Positions 41,338 to 50,899 of a DNA stretch of 64,000 nt are shown here, one piece after another. The notes below the pieces were generated by a model. It did not search any database. It worked only from the letters and a program-made list of their open reading frames with translations, and was not told the DNA's origin. Position numbers and translations under genes: made by a program. The stretch comes from JANQMY01 sp965228775 (GTDB taxonomy: Bacteria; Pseudomonadota; Alphaproteobacteria; JANQMY01), in assembly GCA_965228775.1 (NCBI GenBank), contig OZ245840.1, positions 1,736,001 through 1,800,000 on the forward strand. The letters run 5' to 3'. Position 1 is the stretch's first letter; every line of letters starts with the position of its first letter.

Positions 41338-42696
41338 ATGGCGGACATTGAACAAGACGCAAGCGTCGCGGCGCCACGAGACCGGTCCTACCCGCATGAG
41401 CGCTATGCCTGGTGGGTCGTCGCGGTGCTCACCTTGGCCCTGCTGGTTTCTTTCATCGACCGGCAGATCGTTGCGCTGGTGGTGGAGCCGCTCAAAACCG
41501 ACCTTGGATTAAGTGACACGCAGATCGGCTGGCTCTATGGCGGCTTTGCCATTTTTTACGCCGTTGCGGGACTGCCCCTTGCGGTCTTGGCCGACCGCAA
41601 AAGCCGGCGCTTCATCATTATGGTCGGCATTGTCGCGTGGAGCATCATGACTGTTGCGTGCGGTCTTTCCCGTAACTTCTTTCAGCTCATGTTGGCGCGC
41701 ATTGGGGTTGGCGTTGGCGAAGCGACATTAGGGCCCGCGACCCATTCCTTGGTGGGTGACTATTTCCCGCGCGACCGTATCCCCATGGCGATGAGTGTTT
41801 TTCAAATCGGCGCCGTTGTGGGTACCGGATTGGCGTTTTGGATCGGCGGCATCGTGGTAGAATTCGCCGCTAACAGTCCGCCAGTTGATCTGGGCATATT
41901 CGGGACAATGCGCCCCTGGCAGATGACCTTCATCTATGTGGGCGCGCCGGGCATTTTGGTGGCGCTCCTTATGCTGACGGTTCAAGAACCGCCGCGCCGG
42001 GCACAAGTGCCCACAGGCAGTTTCAAATTGTCGGACCTCAACCAACTCAAAGACTTCTACATCCGGAACAAAGAAACCGTCATTGCCCATCATTTGGGGT
42101 TCACCTGTTTCGCCTTGGTGGGATGGGCCTTCGTGTTCTGGACGCCCACCTATTTCACGCGCGTGCACGATATTCCCGCCGGTGAAGCGTCTCAGCTATT
42201 CGGTTTCATCTTTATCTTCGCCGGGCCTGCGGGCGTCCTGTGGGCGCCCTGGATGGCGCAGTACTTTGCGAAGCGCGGGCGGAAAGACGCCAACATCCTG
42301 GGCGGCATGCTGGGGGGTGCCATCGTCATTCCAATCATCATACTGATTCAGCTGGCGCCCGCGCCCATCTGGGCCTGGCTTCTTTACGCGCCAGCCATCT
42401 TCTTCGTCAATTCGCCCTTCGGTCTGGCCAATGGTGCCTTGCCCGTGATTGCGCCACCGGATAAGCGCGCTCAAATCGCTGCCCTCTACGCCTTGCAGAG
42501 CGCGATCTTCGGCATGGGTATCGGCCCCATGCTGGGCGGATTTATCAGCGATGTACTGTTTCCGGGGCCCGAAGGCGTACGCTATTCCATCATGCTGATG
42601 GCTTGTGTGTTCGGCCCGCTTGGCGTCGGCTTGCTGTGGTGGGGACGGCAGCATTACGCGAAAAGCCTCGCCTACGCCGAGAAGCACTATTCTTAA
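41338..42696 (+). CDS. MFS transporter, spinster-like type
   Basis: 452 residues, 12 predicted helices. N-terminal half contains 'YAWWVVAVLTLALLVSFIDR' and 'LVVEPLKTDLGLSDTQIGWL', then the family A-motif-like 'LAVLADRKSRR' and 'RIGVGVGEATLGPATHSLVG', characteristic of the Spns/hexuronate-type MFS proteins that often sit in alphaproteobacterial catabolic clusters. Substrate unknown, presumably an organic acid used by neighbouring genes. AAGGGGAG precedes the ATG. Confidence 0.9.
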   Translation: MADIEQDASVAAPRDRSYPHERYAWWVVAVLTLALLVSFIDRQIVALVVEPLKTDLGLSDTQIGWLYGGFAIFYAVAGLPLAVLADRKSRRFIIMVGIVAWSIMTVACGLSRNFFQLMLARIGVGVGEATLGPATHSLVGDYFPRDRIPMAMSVFQIGAVVGTGLAFWIGGIVVEFAANSPPVDLGIFGTMRPWQMTFIYVGAPGILVALLMLTVQEPPRRAQVPTGSFKLSDLNQLKDFYIRNKETVIAHHLGFTCFALVGWAFVFWTPTYFTRVHDIPAGEASQLFGFIFIFAGPAGVLWAPWMAQYFAKRGRKDANILGGMLGGAIVIPIIILIQLAPAPIWAWLLYAPAIFFVNSPFGLANGALPVIAPPDKRAQIAALYALQSAIFGMGIGPMLGGFISDVLFPGPEGVRYSIMLMACVFGPLGVGLLWWGRQHYAKSLAYAEKHYS

Positions 42697-42705
42697 AGTG
42701 ACGCC

Positions 42706-44124
42706 TCAGACATCAATACCGCCTGGCTCACGCTTCCAATGCAACGTGGCCTGTTCGAATGCATACGCCATTTGCAGAACGGATAGGTCATCACGGGGGC
42801 GCCCGACGATTTGCAAGCCGATGGGCAAACCCTCTTTCGTGAAACCTGCGGGCACGGAGATGGCCGGGCATCCCGTAAGCGTGATGATGGAGCAGCTTTG
42901 CATCCAATCCAGATAGGTTTCTTGAAGCTTGCCGTTGATTTCCTTCACCCAAGGCTCGGTCACGTCAAAAGGCGGCACTTGGGTGGTGGGCGTTACCAGA
43001 AAGTCGTGATCCTCAAAGAAATCGAGCACACGCTTATACATCTGTGTACGGGCCATTTCCGCTTTCCCCACATCCGCAGCGGACAGGGCCAGACCTTTTT
43101 CGATGTTCCAAATGATCGTGTCTTTCATCTTGTCCTTAGCGTGTTCATAGGCTTCCGCAAACCCGGAACAGAACAGAAAGGCGCGCAGGGTTTGGAAGAT
43201 CTCGCCACCGCCGGAAAGGTCCGGATGATCATAAGTCACTTCGGCGCCAAGATCCGTGAACGTAGCGAGCGCGTTTTCACAAACAGCAACCACCTGCGGG
43301 TCTATGTCATAAAGCCCGCCCAAATCCGGCGACCATCCGATCCGCACGCCCTTCCAATCCTTGGCAAGAGGTAGATCGAAAACGGCGCCGGGGTCGTCCA
43401 AGGAAATGGGACAACGCGCATCCGGCCCCGCCATGACAGATAAGAGCAACGCCACATCGTCCACCGTGCGTGCCATGGGCCCCAAAGCCGATAAGGGATT
43501 CCACGCATTGCGGTCGGGATAAGCCGGGACGCGCCCAGGTGTGGGGCGGAATCCAACCACATTGCAAAAGGCCGCTGGATTACGCAGTGACCCCCCTAAG
43601 TCACTACCGTCAGCCAAGGGGGTGAGCCGCGCCGCCAACGCCCCGGCCGCACCGCCGCTGGAACCGCCGACGGTTTTGGACAGATCATATGGATTACGCG
43701 ACGCCCCAAAAACCGGATTGAAGGATTGCGACCCAGCCCCGAATTCCGGCGTGTTCGTTTTGCCAATGATGATCGCACCTGCCTCTTTCATCCGTGTAAC
43801 GAAGAGCTGATCAAAGTCTGGCACATGATTTTCGAACAGGGGCGACCCCCATGTGGTGCGGATGCCTTTTGTTTCAGCAAGATCCTTCACGGCAATCGGC
43901 AGACCATGGAGTTTTCCGCGCTGTTCTTGCGGCAGCGTGTCGGCCGCACGGGCGCCATCCATGGCTTGATCGGCCACCAGTGTGCAAATCGCATTGACTT
44001 TGGGGTTCACCTTGTCGATGCGCGCAAGCGTTTGCTCCATAAGCTCCGTACACGTAATTTCGTTGGCATGAAGTCGTGCGGCAAGCGTGCGGGCGGTTTG
44101 AAAACAAAGGTCTTGGGAAGCCAT
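42706..44124 (-). CDS. Amidase (amidase signature family)
   Basis: 472 residues. Triad K80 ('PIAVKDLAET'), S155 ('VGGSSGGAAGA') and S179 ('DGSDLGGSLRNPA'). 'PDFDQLFVTRMKEAGAIIIG' and 'KTNTPEFGAGSQ' complete the family pattern. It cleaves an amide in the cytoplasm. Convergent with the MFS gene, divergent from the PPOX-like gene. Not a GatA: no gatB/gatC neighbours. Confidence 0.92.
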   Translation of the reverse strand: MASQDLCFQTARTLAARLHANEITCTELMEQTLARIDKVNPKVNAICTLVADQAMDGARAADTLPQEQRGKLHGLPIAVKDLAETKGIRTTWGSPLFENHVPDFDQLFVTRMKEAGAIIIGKTNTPEFGAGSQSFNPVFGASRNPYDLSKTVGGSSGGAAGALAARLTPLADGSDLGGSLRNPAAFCNVVGFRPTPGRVPAYPDRNAWNPLSALGPMARTVDDVALLLSVMAGPDARCPISLDDPGAVFDLPLAKDWKGVRIGWSPDLGGLYDIDPQVVAVCENALATFTDLGAEVTYDHPDLSGGGEIFQTLRAFLFCSGFAEAYEHAKDKMKDTIIWNIEKGLALSAADVGKAEMARTQMYKRVLDFFEDHDFLVTPTTQVPPFDVTEPWVKEINGKLQETYLDWMQSCSIITLTGCPAISVPAGFTKEGLPIGLQIVGRPRDDLSVLQMAYAFEQATLHWKREPGGIDV

Positions 44125-44211
44125 AAGCGAATCTTTCTGGACAGCTGTCTCGATTGAGCGGATGATAAAGGTGAACCCCGCTTTCTGTTAAGCCCATCCA
44201 GAGCATCCGAC

Positions 44212-44835
44212 ATGTCACCGCGCCCCGACGCCCCCTTCAAAGACGACCTTGAACTCTCGCTGCAACGCGCCATGGAAATGTTGTTTCGCGGCGCAAAGAA
44301 CAGGCGCGCACCATTCCATACGCCCGTATTTGCCACACAGGGCGGTGTGTTCGGCGTGGATGCGCGCACCGTCGTTTTGAGAGATTTCGTCCAGGAAACG
44401 CGTCGGCTGCGCTTTCATTCGGACGTTCGAACGGAAAAAAGCGGTCACGTTGCCGAAAATCCAAATGGCGTCTTTGTCTTCTACGATCCCGGCGCGCGCA
44501 TTCAATTGCGCGCCTATGGCCCCTGCACGCTTCATCAAGAAGACGAGATTGCTGATATGGCTTGGGCAGACAGTCAGCATTTCAGCCGCCGCTGCTATAT
44601 GGCGCCGATCGGCCCGGGATCCGAAGCGGACGGCCCCACATCAGGCCTGCCTGCCGACGTTGAGGGCCGGGTACCGACAGAAGAAGAAACGCTTCTTGGC
44701 CGCCCCTATTTTTCGGTGATGCTTCTGACGATTACCAGCCTCGATTGGCTGTTTCTCGCCCATGACGGGCATCGGCGCGCCCGCTTCTCCTGGGAGGAAA
44801 GCGGCCAGTGCCAAAAAGAATGGCTCATTCCCTAA
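44212..44835 (+). CDS. Pyridoxamine-phosphate-oxidase-like FMN-binding protein
   Basis: 207 residues. The split-barrel flavin fold is suggested by 'RTVVLRDFVQETRRLRFHSD', 'GVFVFYDPGARIQLRAYGPC' and the C-terminal 'WLFLAHDGHRRARFSW', as in the Alr4036-type PPOX family. These bind FMN and often act as oxidoreductases of unknown substrate; residues for PLP synthesis are not evident. Stands alone between the amidase and acyl-CoA dehydrogenase genes. Confidence 0.78.
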   Translation: MSPRPDAPFKDDLELSLQRAMEMLFRGAKNRRAPFHTPVFATQGGVFGVDARTVVLRDFVQETRRLRFHSDVRTEKSGHVAENPNGVFVFYDPGARIQLRAYGPCTLHQEDEIADMAWADSQHFSRRCYMAPIGPGSEADGPTSGLPADVEGRVPTEEETLLGRPYFSVMLLTITSLDWLFLAHDGHRRARFSWEESGQCQKEWLIP

Positions 44836-44914
44836 AGCGCGCCACTTGCCATCTAGACCTGCCGCTCTTTTACCGATAACAAAACCATAAAAAAACAAGC
44901 AGCAGGTGTGGGTA

Positions 44915-46036
44915 ATGAATTTTGAGTTCTCGGAAGATCAAAAGCTCCTCAAAGAACAAGTCAGACGTTTCCTCGAAGACAAATGCGAGTCGAAAGACGT
45001 GCGCACGGTGTTGGACGGCGATGCGCCCTTCAACACGGAGGTCTGGAACGGTCTGAAAGAATTGGGGCTAATGGGCACCGCCATCCCCGAAGAGTATGGC
45101 GGCTCGGGCGCAGGGTATCTGGAACTCTGCGTTGTCGCCGAAGAATTGGGGCGCGCCGTGGCACCCGTACCGTTTTCATCTTCCATATACTTGGCCGCAG
45201 AAACACTGTTGGCCGCAGGCAGCGAAGAACAGAAACAAACCTATCTGCCGAAACTGGCCGCGGGCGAACTCATCGCAACCCTTGCCGTCGGCGAACATTC
45301 CGGCCGATTGGACCCGGCCACTCTGTCCATGAAAGCAAGCGACGGCACGCTGAACGGGTCCAAATCGCCGGTGGCGGATGGTTCCATAGCGGACATTGCC
45401 ATCGTCGTTGCCAGGACCGGCACAAATCCACGCGATGTGTCGCTGTATTTGGTCGACCTTGCCCAAGACAACATCAGCCGAAAGACCCTCGACAGTATCG
45501 ACCCGACGCGCGACCTAGCAGAGATCGCTTTCCACGATGCAAAAGGGGAACTCATCGGCGAGCTCAATCGCGGCTGGGATGTGATCGAAACCGTTTTCGA
45601 CCGGGCGGCCGTTTTGTTTGCCTTCGAACAATTGGGCGGGGCGCAGAAGGCCCTCGAAAGCGCCGTGGATTATGCTAAAGAACGTTATGCGTTCGGGCGC
45701 CCCATCGGTTCCTTCCAAGCGGTCAAGCACATGCTGGCGGACATGTATGTTTCCGCCGAGCTCGCGCGCTCCAACTGCTACTACGGCGCCTGGGCCTTGT
45801 CGACAGACGCCGCTGAATTGGCGGAGGCCGCAGCCACGGCGCGCGTGGCCGCCACAAAAGCCTATCAGCATTGTTCGAAGAACAATATCCAGACACATGG
45901 CGGCATGGGCTTCACCTGGGAATTCGATTGCCACTTGCATTACCGGCGCTCGAACCTCTTGGCACTGATTATCGGCAGCCAATCCCAATGGGAAGACCAG
46001 CTTATCGATCGCCTCGAAGCACGCAACGCAGCATAA
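44915..46036 (+). CDS. Acyl-CoA dehydrogenase
   Basis: 373 residues, complete three-domain fold. N-terminal 'FEFSEDQKLLKEQVRRFLED', middle FAD-binding part ('IATLAVGEHSGR') shortened compared with classical enzymes, and C-terminal 'RYAFGRPIGSFQAVKHMLAD' and 'QTHGGMGFTWEFDCHLHYRR'. This divergent type often forms a heteromeric enzyme with the next gene's product, as in sterol side-chain FadE pairs. ATG 44915 preferred to GTG 44906. Twenty nt before the second dehydrogenase gene. Confidence 0.9.
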   Translation: MNFEFSEDQKLLKEQVRRFLEDKCESKDVRTVLDGDAPFNTEVWNGLKELGLMGTAIPEEYGGSGAGYLELCVVAEELGRAVAPVPFSSSIYLAAETLLAAGSEEQKQTYLPKLAAGELIATLAVGEHSGRLDPATLSMKASDGTLNGSKSPVADGSIADIAIVVARTGTNPRDVSLYLVDLAQDNISRKTLDSIDPTRDLAEIAFHDAKGELIGELNRGWDVIETVFDRAAVLFAFEQLGGAQKALESAVDYAKERYAFGRPIGSFQAVKHMLADMYVSAELARSNCYYGAWALSTDAAELAEAAATARVAATKAYQHCSKNNIQTHGGMGFTWEFDCHLHYRRSNLLALIIGSQSQWEDQLIDRLEARNAA

Positions 46037-46056
46037 AGAATTCTTAGGAGACCATC

Positions 46057-47304
46057 ATGGATTTCAACGACACCCCCCAAGAAGCTGCGTTCCGGAAAGA
46101 GGCACGCGACTGGATCGACGCCAATGCGCCCGCTCATTTGAAAGAGCCTTTGGAATCTAGCGGCTTCGGCAACACCAATGTGGGTGACCACGACATTATG
46201 GAAGTGTCGAAAGACTGGCAGAAGAAAAAAGCGGAAGCCGGTTGGGCCTGCCTGCAATGGCCGACGGAGTATGGCGGACGCGGCGCCACGCCCATCGAAC
46301 GCGTCATCTGGAGCCAGGAAGAAGGCGCCTATGCAGCGCTCAGCAGCGTATTCCTCATCGGCCAGGGCATGTGCGGCCCCACCATGATGGCGTTTGCCAG
46401 CGAAGAACACAAAAAGCGCTATCTGCCCCCGCTCGCCAGCGGCGAAGAAGTATGGTGCCAATTGTTTTCGGAACCTGCTGGCGGGTCGGATTTGGCAGGC
46501 TTGCGCACGAAGGCCGAAAAAGACGGCGACGAGTGGGTGATCAACGGCCAGAAGATCTGGACCTCAGGCGCCCATTACAGCGATTACGGCATCCTCATTA
46601 CCCGGACGGACCCGAGCGTGCCCAAACACAAAGGGCTCACCATGTTCTTCCTGAGCATGAAGACGCCCGGCATCAAGATCCGCCCCATTAAACAGGTCAA
46701 CGGCCAGAGCGGCTTTAACGAAGTCTATTTTACCGATGTGCGTATTCCGGATCATCAGCGCCTGGGCGATGTGGGTGAAGGCTGGAAAGTTTCCCTCACC
46801 ACACTGATGAATGAGCGGCTGTCCATTGGCGCGGGCATGCCCACGGGCTTTCCGGAAATGTTCGATCTGGCCCGCAAATTCGAAACCGTTGACGGGCCCG
46901 CGATCAAAGACAAAGCCTTGCGTACCAAATTGGCCGATTGGCATGTAAAGACCAACGGCCTCAAATATTCGGCGGCGCGGTCGATCAGCGCTCTATCGCG
47001 GGGCGAAACGCCTGGACCCGAAGCCAGCATTGGCAAGCTTGTCGCGGGCAGCACCATGCAGGACATCGCCCAAGCGGCGCTTGACCTGCAAGGTCTCAGC
47101 GGCGCGCTAACTGATCCGGACCATGCGGATGCGGCGGCCCGTTTTCAGGCCATGCTGTTGCGTTCCCCCGCCACCCGTGTGGAGGGCGGTACGGACGAAA
47201 TCCTGCGCAACATCATTGCGGAACGGGTGCTCGGCCTGCCCGCGGATGTGCGCGTGGACAAAGACGTGCCGTTCAATGAAATCCCGACCGGCAAAGCGAA
47301 CTAA
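46057..47304 (+). CDS. Acyl-CoA dehydrogenase, paired subunit
   Basis: 415 residues. 'QLFSEPAGGSDLAGLRTKAE' is the FAD/acyl-binding loop and 'VINGQKIWTSGAHYSDYGIL' its continuation; C-terminal 'ATRVEGGTDEILRNIIAERVLG' (in pieces) holds the conserved E-G-x-x-E-I region. Together with the preceding gene it resembles alpha/beta acyl-CoA dehydrogenase pairs that introduce a double bond in bulky acyl-CoAs. AGGAGACCATC stands before the ATG. The R2 palindrome follows its stop. Confidence 0.92.
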   Translation: MDFNDTPQEAAFRKEARDWIDANAPAHLKEPLESSGFGNTNVGDHDIMEVSKDWQKKKAEAGWACLQWPTEYGGRGATPIERVIWSQEEGAYAALSSVFLIGQGMCGPTMMAFASEEHKKRYLPPLASGEEVWCQLFSEPAGGSDLAGLRTKAEKDGDEWVINGQKIWTSGAHYSDYGILITRTDPSVPKHKGLTMFFLSMKTPGIKIRPIKQVNGQSGFNEVYFTDVRIPDHQRLGDVGEGWKVSLTTLMNERLSIGAGMPTGFPEMFDLARKFETVDGPAIKDKALRTKLADWHVKTNGLKYSAARSISALSRGETPGPEASIGKLVAGSTMQDIAQAALDLQGLSGALTDPDHADAAARFQAMLLRSPATRVEGGTDEILRNIIAERVLGLPADVRVDKDVPFNEIPTGKAN

Positions 47305-47347
47305 GTCAAACGTCATCGCGAGCTGGCTTTTTTCGGATAGACCTAGC

Positions 47348-47429
47348 CATCCCACTCCCCCAAAGACTGACATTGGCCAACCACCCCAAGGGTACCCTAT
47401 ACGGGTGGTTGGGACGGGGGAGTGGGATA
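47348..47429. repeat. GGTACC-loop hairpin repeat (family member R2)
   Basis: Outer arms ATCCCACTCCCCC (47349-47361) and GGGGGAGTGGGAT (47416-47428); inner arms CCAACCACCC (47377-47386) and GGGTGGTTGG (47403-47412) around AAGGGTACCCTA. A 15-nt insert (47362-47376) interrupts the left side. Located between two convergent genes, where it would stop transcription from both sides. Confidence 0.8.
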
Positions 47430-47446
47430 GTCAAGTTATCTAAATC

Positions 47447-47812
47447 TCAAGCACGCTGCTCATTGAACCGGATGCGATTCCCGAATGGATCGATAACTTC
47501 AAGCAATCGATCGCCCCATGGCGCATCCATGATTGCGGGATTAAGATGCGGATAGTCCTTCGCATCGATTTCCGCGAAAAGATCATCGAGTGCTTTTGTT
47601 TCCACAAAGACTGTGCTGCCCGGACAGCAATCCCCATGATGTTCGGTCAGATGCAGGGTGAGATCGCCCTTTGAGATCTGCATGTAGAGCGGCATGCCCT
47701 CTTCGAACCGGTGCTGCCAATCGACGCCAAAGCCCAGATAATCGATGTAAAACTCTTCAGCCTTTTCAGGCGAGAAGATTCTCAGAACGGGAATCACTTT
47801 CTCGAATGCCAT
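47447..47812 (-). CDS. Glyoxalase/bleomycin-resistance (VOC) protein
   Basis: 121 residues, a single VOC unit pair: 'VIPVLRIFSPEKAEEFYIDY', 'LTLHLTEHHGD', 'DRLLEVIDPFGNRIRF'. The sequence resembles the bleomycin-binding-protein type of VOC proteins. It could bind a small hydrophobic compound or a metal; no enzymatic role is provable. Convergent with the acyl-CoA dehydrogenase pair. Confidence 0.85.
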   Translation of the reverse strand: MAFEKVIPVLRIFSPEKAEEFYIDYLGFGVDWQHRFEEGMPLYMQISKGDLTLHLTEHHGDCCPGSTVFVETKALDDLFAEIDAKDYPHLNPAIMDAPWGDRLLEVIDPFGNRIRFNEQRA

Positions 47813-47929
47813 TGACGATCCCTTTACCGATCGCGATTGAAAACAAACAAATCTAGCTTGAAAGCGGCGCTGCCCACCACCATTTTAAAGAGTGCTGCAT
47901 TCATCTGCACACCGAGGGGGAGGTGCGCT

Positions 47930-48664
47930 ATGCTTCCGCTACGACTGCTTACGGCTATCGGCACTGTTATGCTGATGGTTTGTCTTGCTCATCAAAGCCA
48001 TGCCACTACCTGGGCAAACACGACGGTAGACGACCCATTCGCTGACGCCACGTGCGATGTATCCGAACCAGCCTCTTTTGGCAGTTACGTTTATGATTGG
48101 CCCTCCAAATACGACGCTATCTACTGGCCCTATACTGAAAGTCGATGGATTTGGGTGTGTCCCACCAGCGGCTATGTTTCTTTTGGTGACGACTTCAGCG
48201 AGCTTACCGAAGAGGAAAAGTCCCGCATAAAACCTGCACTCGCTCAAATGAATGCTGAAGGTGGGGTGGGAACGATCCACGATACGCTTGTTCGGCTAGA
48301 GCGCTTGTATGAGATACGCGACAAAGACCAAGCTTTCTGGGCCTGGCTCTACCGGGTGCTGGCTTATTGGCACAATGAAGATGCAGAGAAGGCATTGGCC
48401 TATCGGCAGAAGGCGCTCACCCTGATAGAGCAGTTGATCGACGATACACCAGCAGGCTTCAAGCGTATCACCTATCTCTACCTAATGGGCGACTACAACC
48501 GGCAACTGGGCAATGACGACCTCGCCCGGCAGTATTTCGCAGAAGCGCGTGCCGTCAAGTGGACAGACGAAGACGGCAACGAACTGGTCGGCGCACCTTA
48601 TTACGATGAGATCATTGACGAACGTCTGAAACTCATGGAAGAACACGAACAACCTTCCCCGTAA
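47930..48664 (+). CDS. Exported DUF2225-like protein with helical repeats
   Basis: 244 residues. Signal peptide (PLRLLTAIGTVMLMVCLAHQ) cleaved near 'SHATT'. The mature start 'DVSEPASFGSYVYDWPSKYD' and 'WVCPTSGYVSFGDDFSELTEEEKSRI' (in pieces), with two Cys, look like DUF2225; the rest is TPR-like helices ('EDAEKALAYRQKALTLIEQL', 'QLGNDDLARQYFAEARA'). GGGGGAGGTGCGCT precedes ATG 47930, which excludes the open frame from 47837. Function unknown; an SDR gene starts 18 nt downstream. Confidence 0.75.
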   Translation: MLPLRLLTAIGTVMLMVCLAHQSHATTWANTTVDDPFADATCDVSEPASFGSYVYDWPSKYDAIYWPYTESRWIWVCPTSGYVSFGDDFSELTEEEKSRIKPALAQMNAEGGVGTIHDTLVRLERLYEIRDKDQAFWAWLYRVLAYWHNEDAEKALAYRQKALTLIEQLIDDTPAGFKRITYLYLMGDYNRQLGNDDLARQYFAEARAVKWTDEDGNELVGAPYYDEIIDERLKLMEEHEQPSP

Positions 48665-48682
48665 TTTCTTGGAGACGACGTT

Positions 48683-49465
48683 GTGCCTTTCAAACCATTT
48701 GATCTTTCGGGCCGCGTGGTCCTCATCACCGGCGGCAATGGAGGCATTGGCCTCGGCATGGCGGAAGGCGTTGCGGCGGCCGGTGCCGATGTGTGCATTT
48801 GGGGCACCAACGACGAAAAAAACGCGAATGCGCTCACCAAACTGAAGGAACATGGCACCAAGGTCGCGGCGAAGAAATGCGACGTGTCCGACCGCGTTGC
48901 GGTTGAAAAGTGCTTCGCGGAAACGCTTGAAGAATTCGGCCGCGTCGATGGCTGTTTTGCCAATGCGGGCGCGGGCGCCCGAGGCGTGCCCTACCATGAA
49001 ATGGTGGACACGGAATGGGAACGCATTCTGGGCATCAATCTTTGGGGGGCTCATTTTGTATTGCAGCAGGCAGCAGGCCACATGAAAGCGCGCGCCGATG
49101 ACGGCGACGCCTTCGGACGTTTGGTGGGCACCGCAAGCCTGGCCGCGGTGTCAGGTCAAGCACGGGGCGAGCATTATGCCGCCACCAAAGGCGCGATCGT
49201 CAGTATGATGAAGGCTCTTGCGGTGGAATATGCCCGGTACAATATGACGGCGCACACCATTTTGCCGGGCTGGATCGAAACCGCCATGACCGAACAGACC
49301 TTCGCCTGGGACAAATTCGCCGCCAATGTCATCCCGCGCATTCCCATGCGCCGCTGGGGCCAGCCGGAAGATTTCGCGGCCATCGCCGTCTATATCATGA
49401 GCGAAGCAAGCCAATACCACACGGCCGAAACCTTCTTGATCGACGGTGGGTATTTTGTGTTCTAG
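48683..49465 (+). CDS. Short-chain dehydrogenase/reductase
   Basis: 260 residues from a GTG with TTGGAGACGA upstream. 'VLITGGNGGIGLGMAEGVAA' is the cofactor loop, 'NAGAGARG' the fourth motif, and the active site 'TASLAAVSG...YAATKGA' has Ser, Tyr and Lys. Ends 'TFLIDGGYFVF', the usual classical-SDR terminus. Likely an NAD(P)-dependent hydroxy-acid or hydroxyacyl-CoA dehydrogenase. Confidence 0.92.
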   Translation: MPFKPFDLSGRVVLITGGNGGIGLGMAEGVAAAGADVCIWGTNDEKNANALTKLKEHGTKVAAKKCDVSDRVAVEKCFAETLEEFGRVDGCFANAGAGARGVPYHEMVDTEWERILGINLWGAHFVLQQAAGHMKARADDGDAFGRLVGTASLAAVSGQARGEHYAATKGAIVSMMKALAVEYARYNMTAHTILPGWIETAMTEQTFAWDKFAANVIPRIPMRRWGQPEDFAAIAVYIMSEASQYHTAETFLIDGGYFVF

Positions 49466-49495
49466 GCCGAAAACGCCAGGGAGTCTGCCCGATAC

Positions 49496-50125
49496 TTAGA
49501 GCCCCGGCGCCACGGTGACTGTCAGTGTGTCGCTAAATGTCCGCGCAACACCATCATCGAGACTTTCCTGATCAATCACATATTTCGGACCGCCGGAGTT
49601 GCCGGAAGATGCACTCGTCAAATTAAGGATAGAGACACCAACGCGAATATTGTCCGCCTTCGCGGTGCAATCCGACCCGTCCACATCTTCAAGATCCAGT
49701 TCCACTGTCTCGGTAACGCCACTTCTGTCGATAATACTAATCAGGCTACTGAAAGATCCGCTGGGGAAACGCAACCCAACTTCCGGCGCATATACAATTT
49801 TCGTATCCACGCCCGGGGCGGTCAGCGCAAAATTGCCCGCTTGATCCGGACCGGCACTTTCTACCGTGATGACCACCGTTTCCAGAGACGTTATCAAGCA
49901 TCCGCGCACATCGGCGCCGCCACTTGAATTGGATACCGGGATGAAATTTCCCGTCTCTTCGCCTGTGATATTGGCGGCCAAATCACCGTTAAGCGTCAGT
50001 TCGACGCGAGGTTCCGCCTGAACCGTGACATCTATGTTTACGTCGCCGGTTGCCTGCGCGAAGGCCGGTCCCGCCGCCAAGCCCGCGCCCATCAACGCCG
50101 CTACAAAAGTTCCACGCTTTTTCAT
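49496..50125 (-). CDS. Exported beta-rich protein, unknown
   Basis: 209 residues. Clear signal peptide (KKRGTFVAALMGAGLAAGPA, cleaved near 'FAQATGD'). The mature part is rich in Val/Thr/Ser/Asp with alternating hydrophobic residues, as in an immunoglobulin-like or pilus/coat-type beta sandwich. Two Cys may form a disulfide. No chaperone or usher gene is nearby. GGGGAGTATCAC precedes the ATG. Not assigned to a family. Confidence 0.72.
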   Translation of the reverse strand: MKKRGTFVAALMGAGLAAGPAFAQATGDVNIDVTVQAEPRVELTLNGDLAANITGEETGNFIPVSNSSGGADVRGCLITSLETVVITVESAGPDQAGNFALTAPGVDTKIVYAPEVGLRFPSGSFSSLISIIDRSGVTETVELDLEDVDGSDCTAKADNIRVGVSILNLTSASSGNSGGPKYVIDQESLDDGVARTFSDTLTVTVAPGL

Positions 50126-50251
50126 GTGATACTCCCCGCCACAGCCTCTTACAGGCCATTTGGTTTCGCCTTAGGAGCCAACCTAAGCGGACAGAGAAAC
50201 CCCGTGCATCATCACAATTGGGTACAGGGGCACACAAAATCCGTGGGAGAG

Positions 50252-50698
50252 CTACTTCTTATGTTCCATCTTGTCTTTGCGCACTCTTTTGATCGTACCG
50301 GAAAAGCTTAAGCAAGACCGGCCGTCCGCCGTCACGATGCCGCGCACGAAAATGAGCGAGCCGCCCGCGCGCAGTACATCGCCACGCGCTTCAATATATT
50401 CGCCTTCGCGGGGGCCATCCAAAAATTCTGAGCTGAAGGCAACGGTCAATCCGTACACGTCTTCGCCCATATGCTCATGTGCAATGCTGAACAAGGCAAA
50501 ATCAGCAAACGTCATGAGGCAGCCCCCATGCATCACGCCGCCACCATTCATATGCCGCCGTTCTGCCCGGAAAGCACTGACGGGCCCTTGCTCGTCCACG
50601 CGAAACGCGAAAGGGCCAACAAGGTCGTGTTCGAAAGGCTCCTCTTCCCAGGTATGCCATCCTTCGAATTCGCCGCTCTTGATCGTGCTGATGGGCAT
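50252..50698 (-). CDS. PaaI-like hotdog thioesterase
   Basis: 148 residues. Hotdog fold: 'RRHMNGGGVMHGGCLMTFAD' holds the HGG-type motif of the PaaI/4HBT family, followed by 'TVAFSSEFLDGPREGEYIEA' and 'SLIFVRGIVTADG'. It hydrolyses an acyl-CoA to acid and CoA. AAGGAGATCAGCG precedes ATG 50698; the frame open to 50821 overlaps the divergent leader. Confidence 0.88.
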   Translation of the reverse strand: MPISTIKSGEFEGWHTWEEEPFEHDLVGPFAFRVDEQGPVSAFRAERRHMNGGGVMHGGCLMTFADFALFSIAHEHMGEDVYGLTVAFSSEFLDGPREGEYIEARGDVLRAGGSLIFVRGIVTADGRSCLSFSGTIKRVRKDKMEHKK

Positions 50699-50899
50699 AA
50701 ACGCTGATCTCCTTTGAATTCCATGCAGCTGCGCTTCATACACGTGTCCGGCCTGTTGATGAAGCCCATCCGCGCAATGCTGCCATGCATGGTGCGTGCA
50801 AATTCGCACAGGCTTCCTCATTCGCCCTTGACAAAACGCGCCATGACGTAGGGGATGTGTGGTTCAAATTCCAGCTCTATATCTTTGCGGAAGGTCCTC

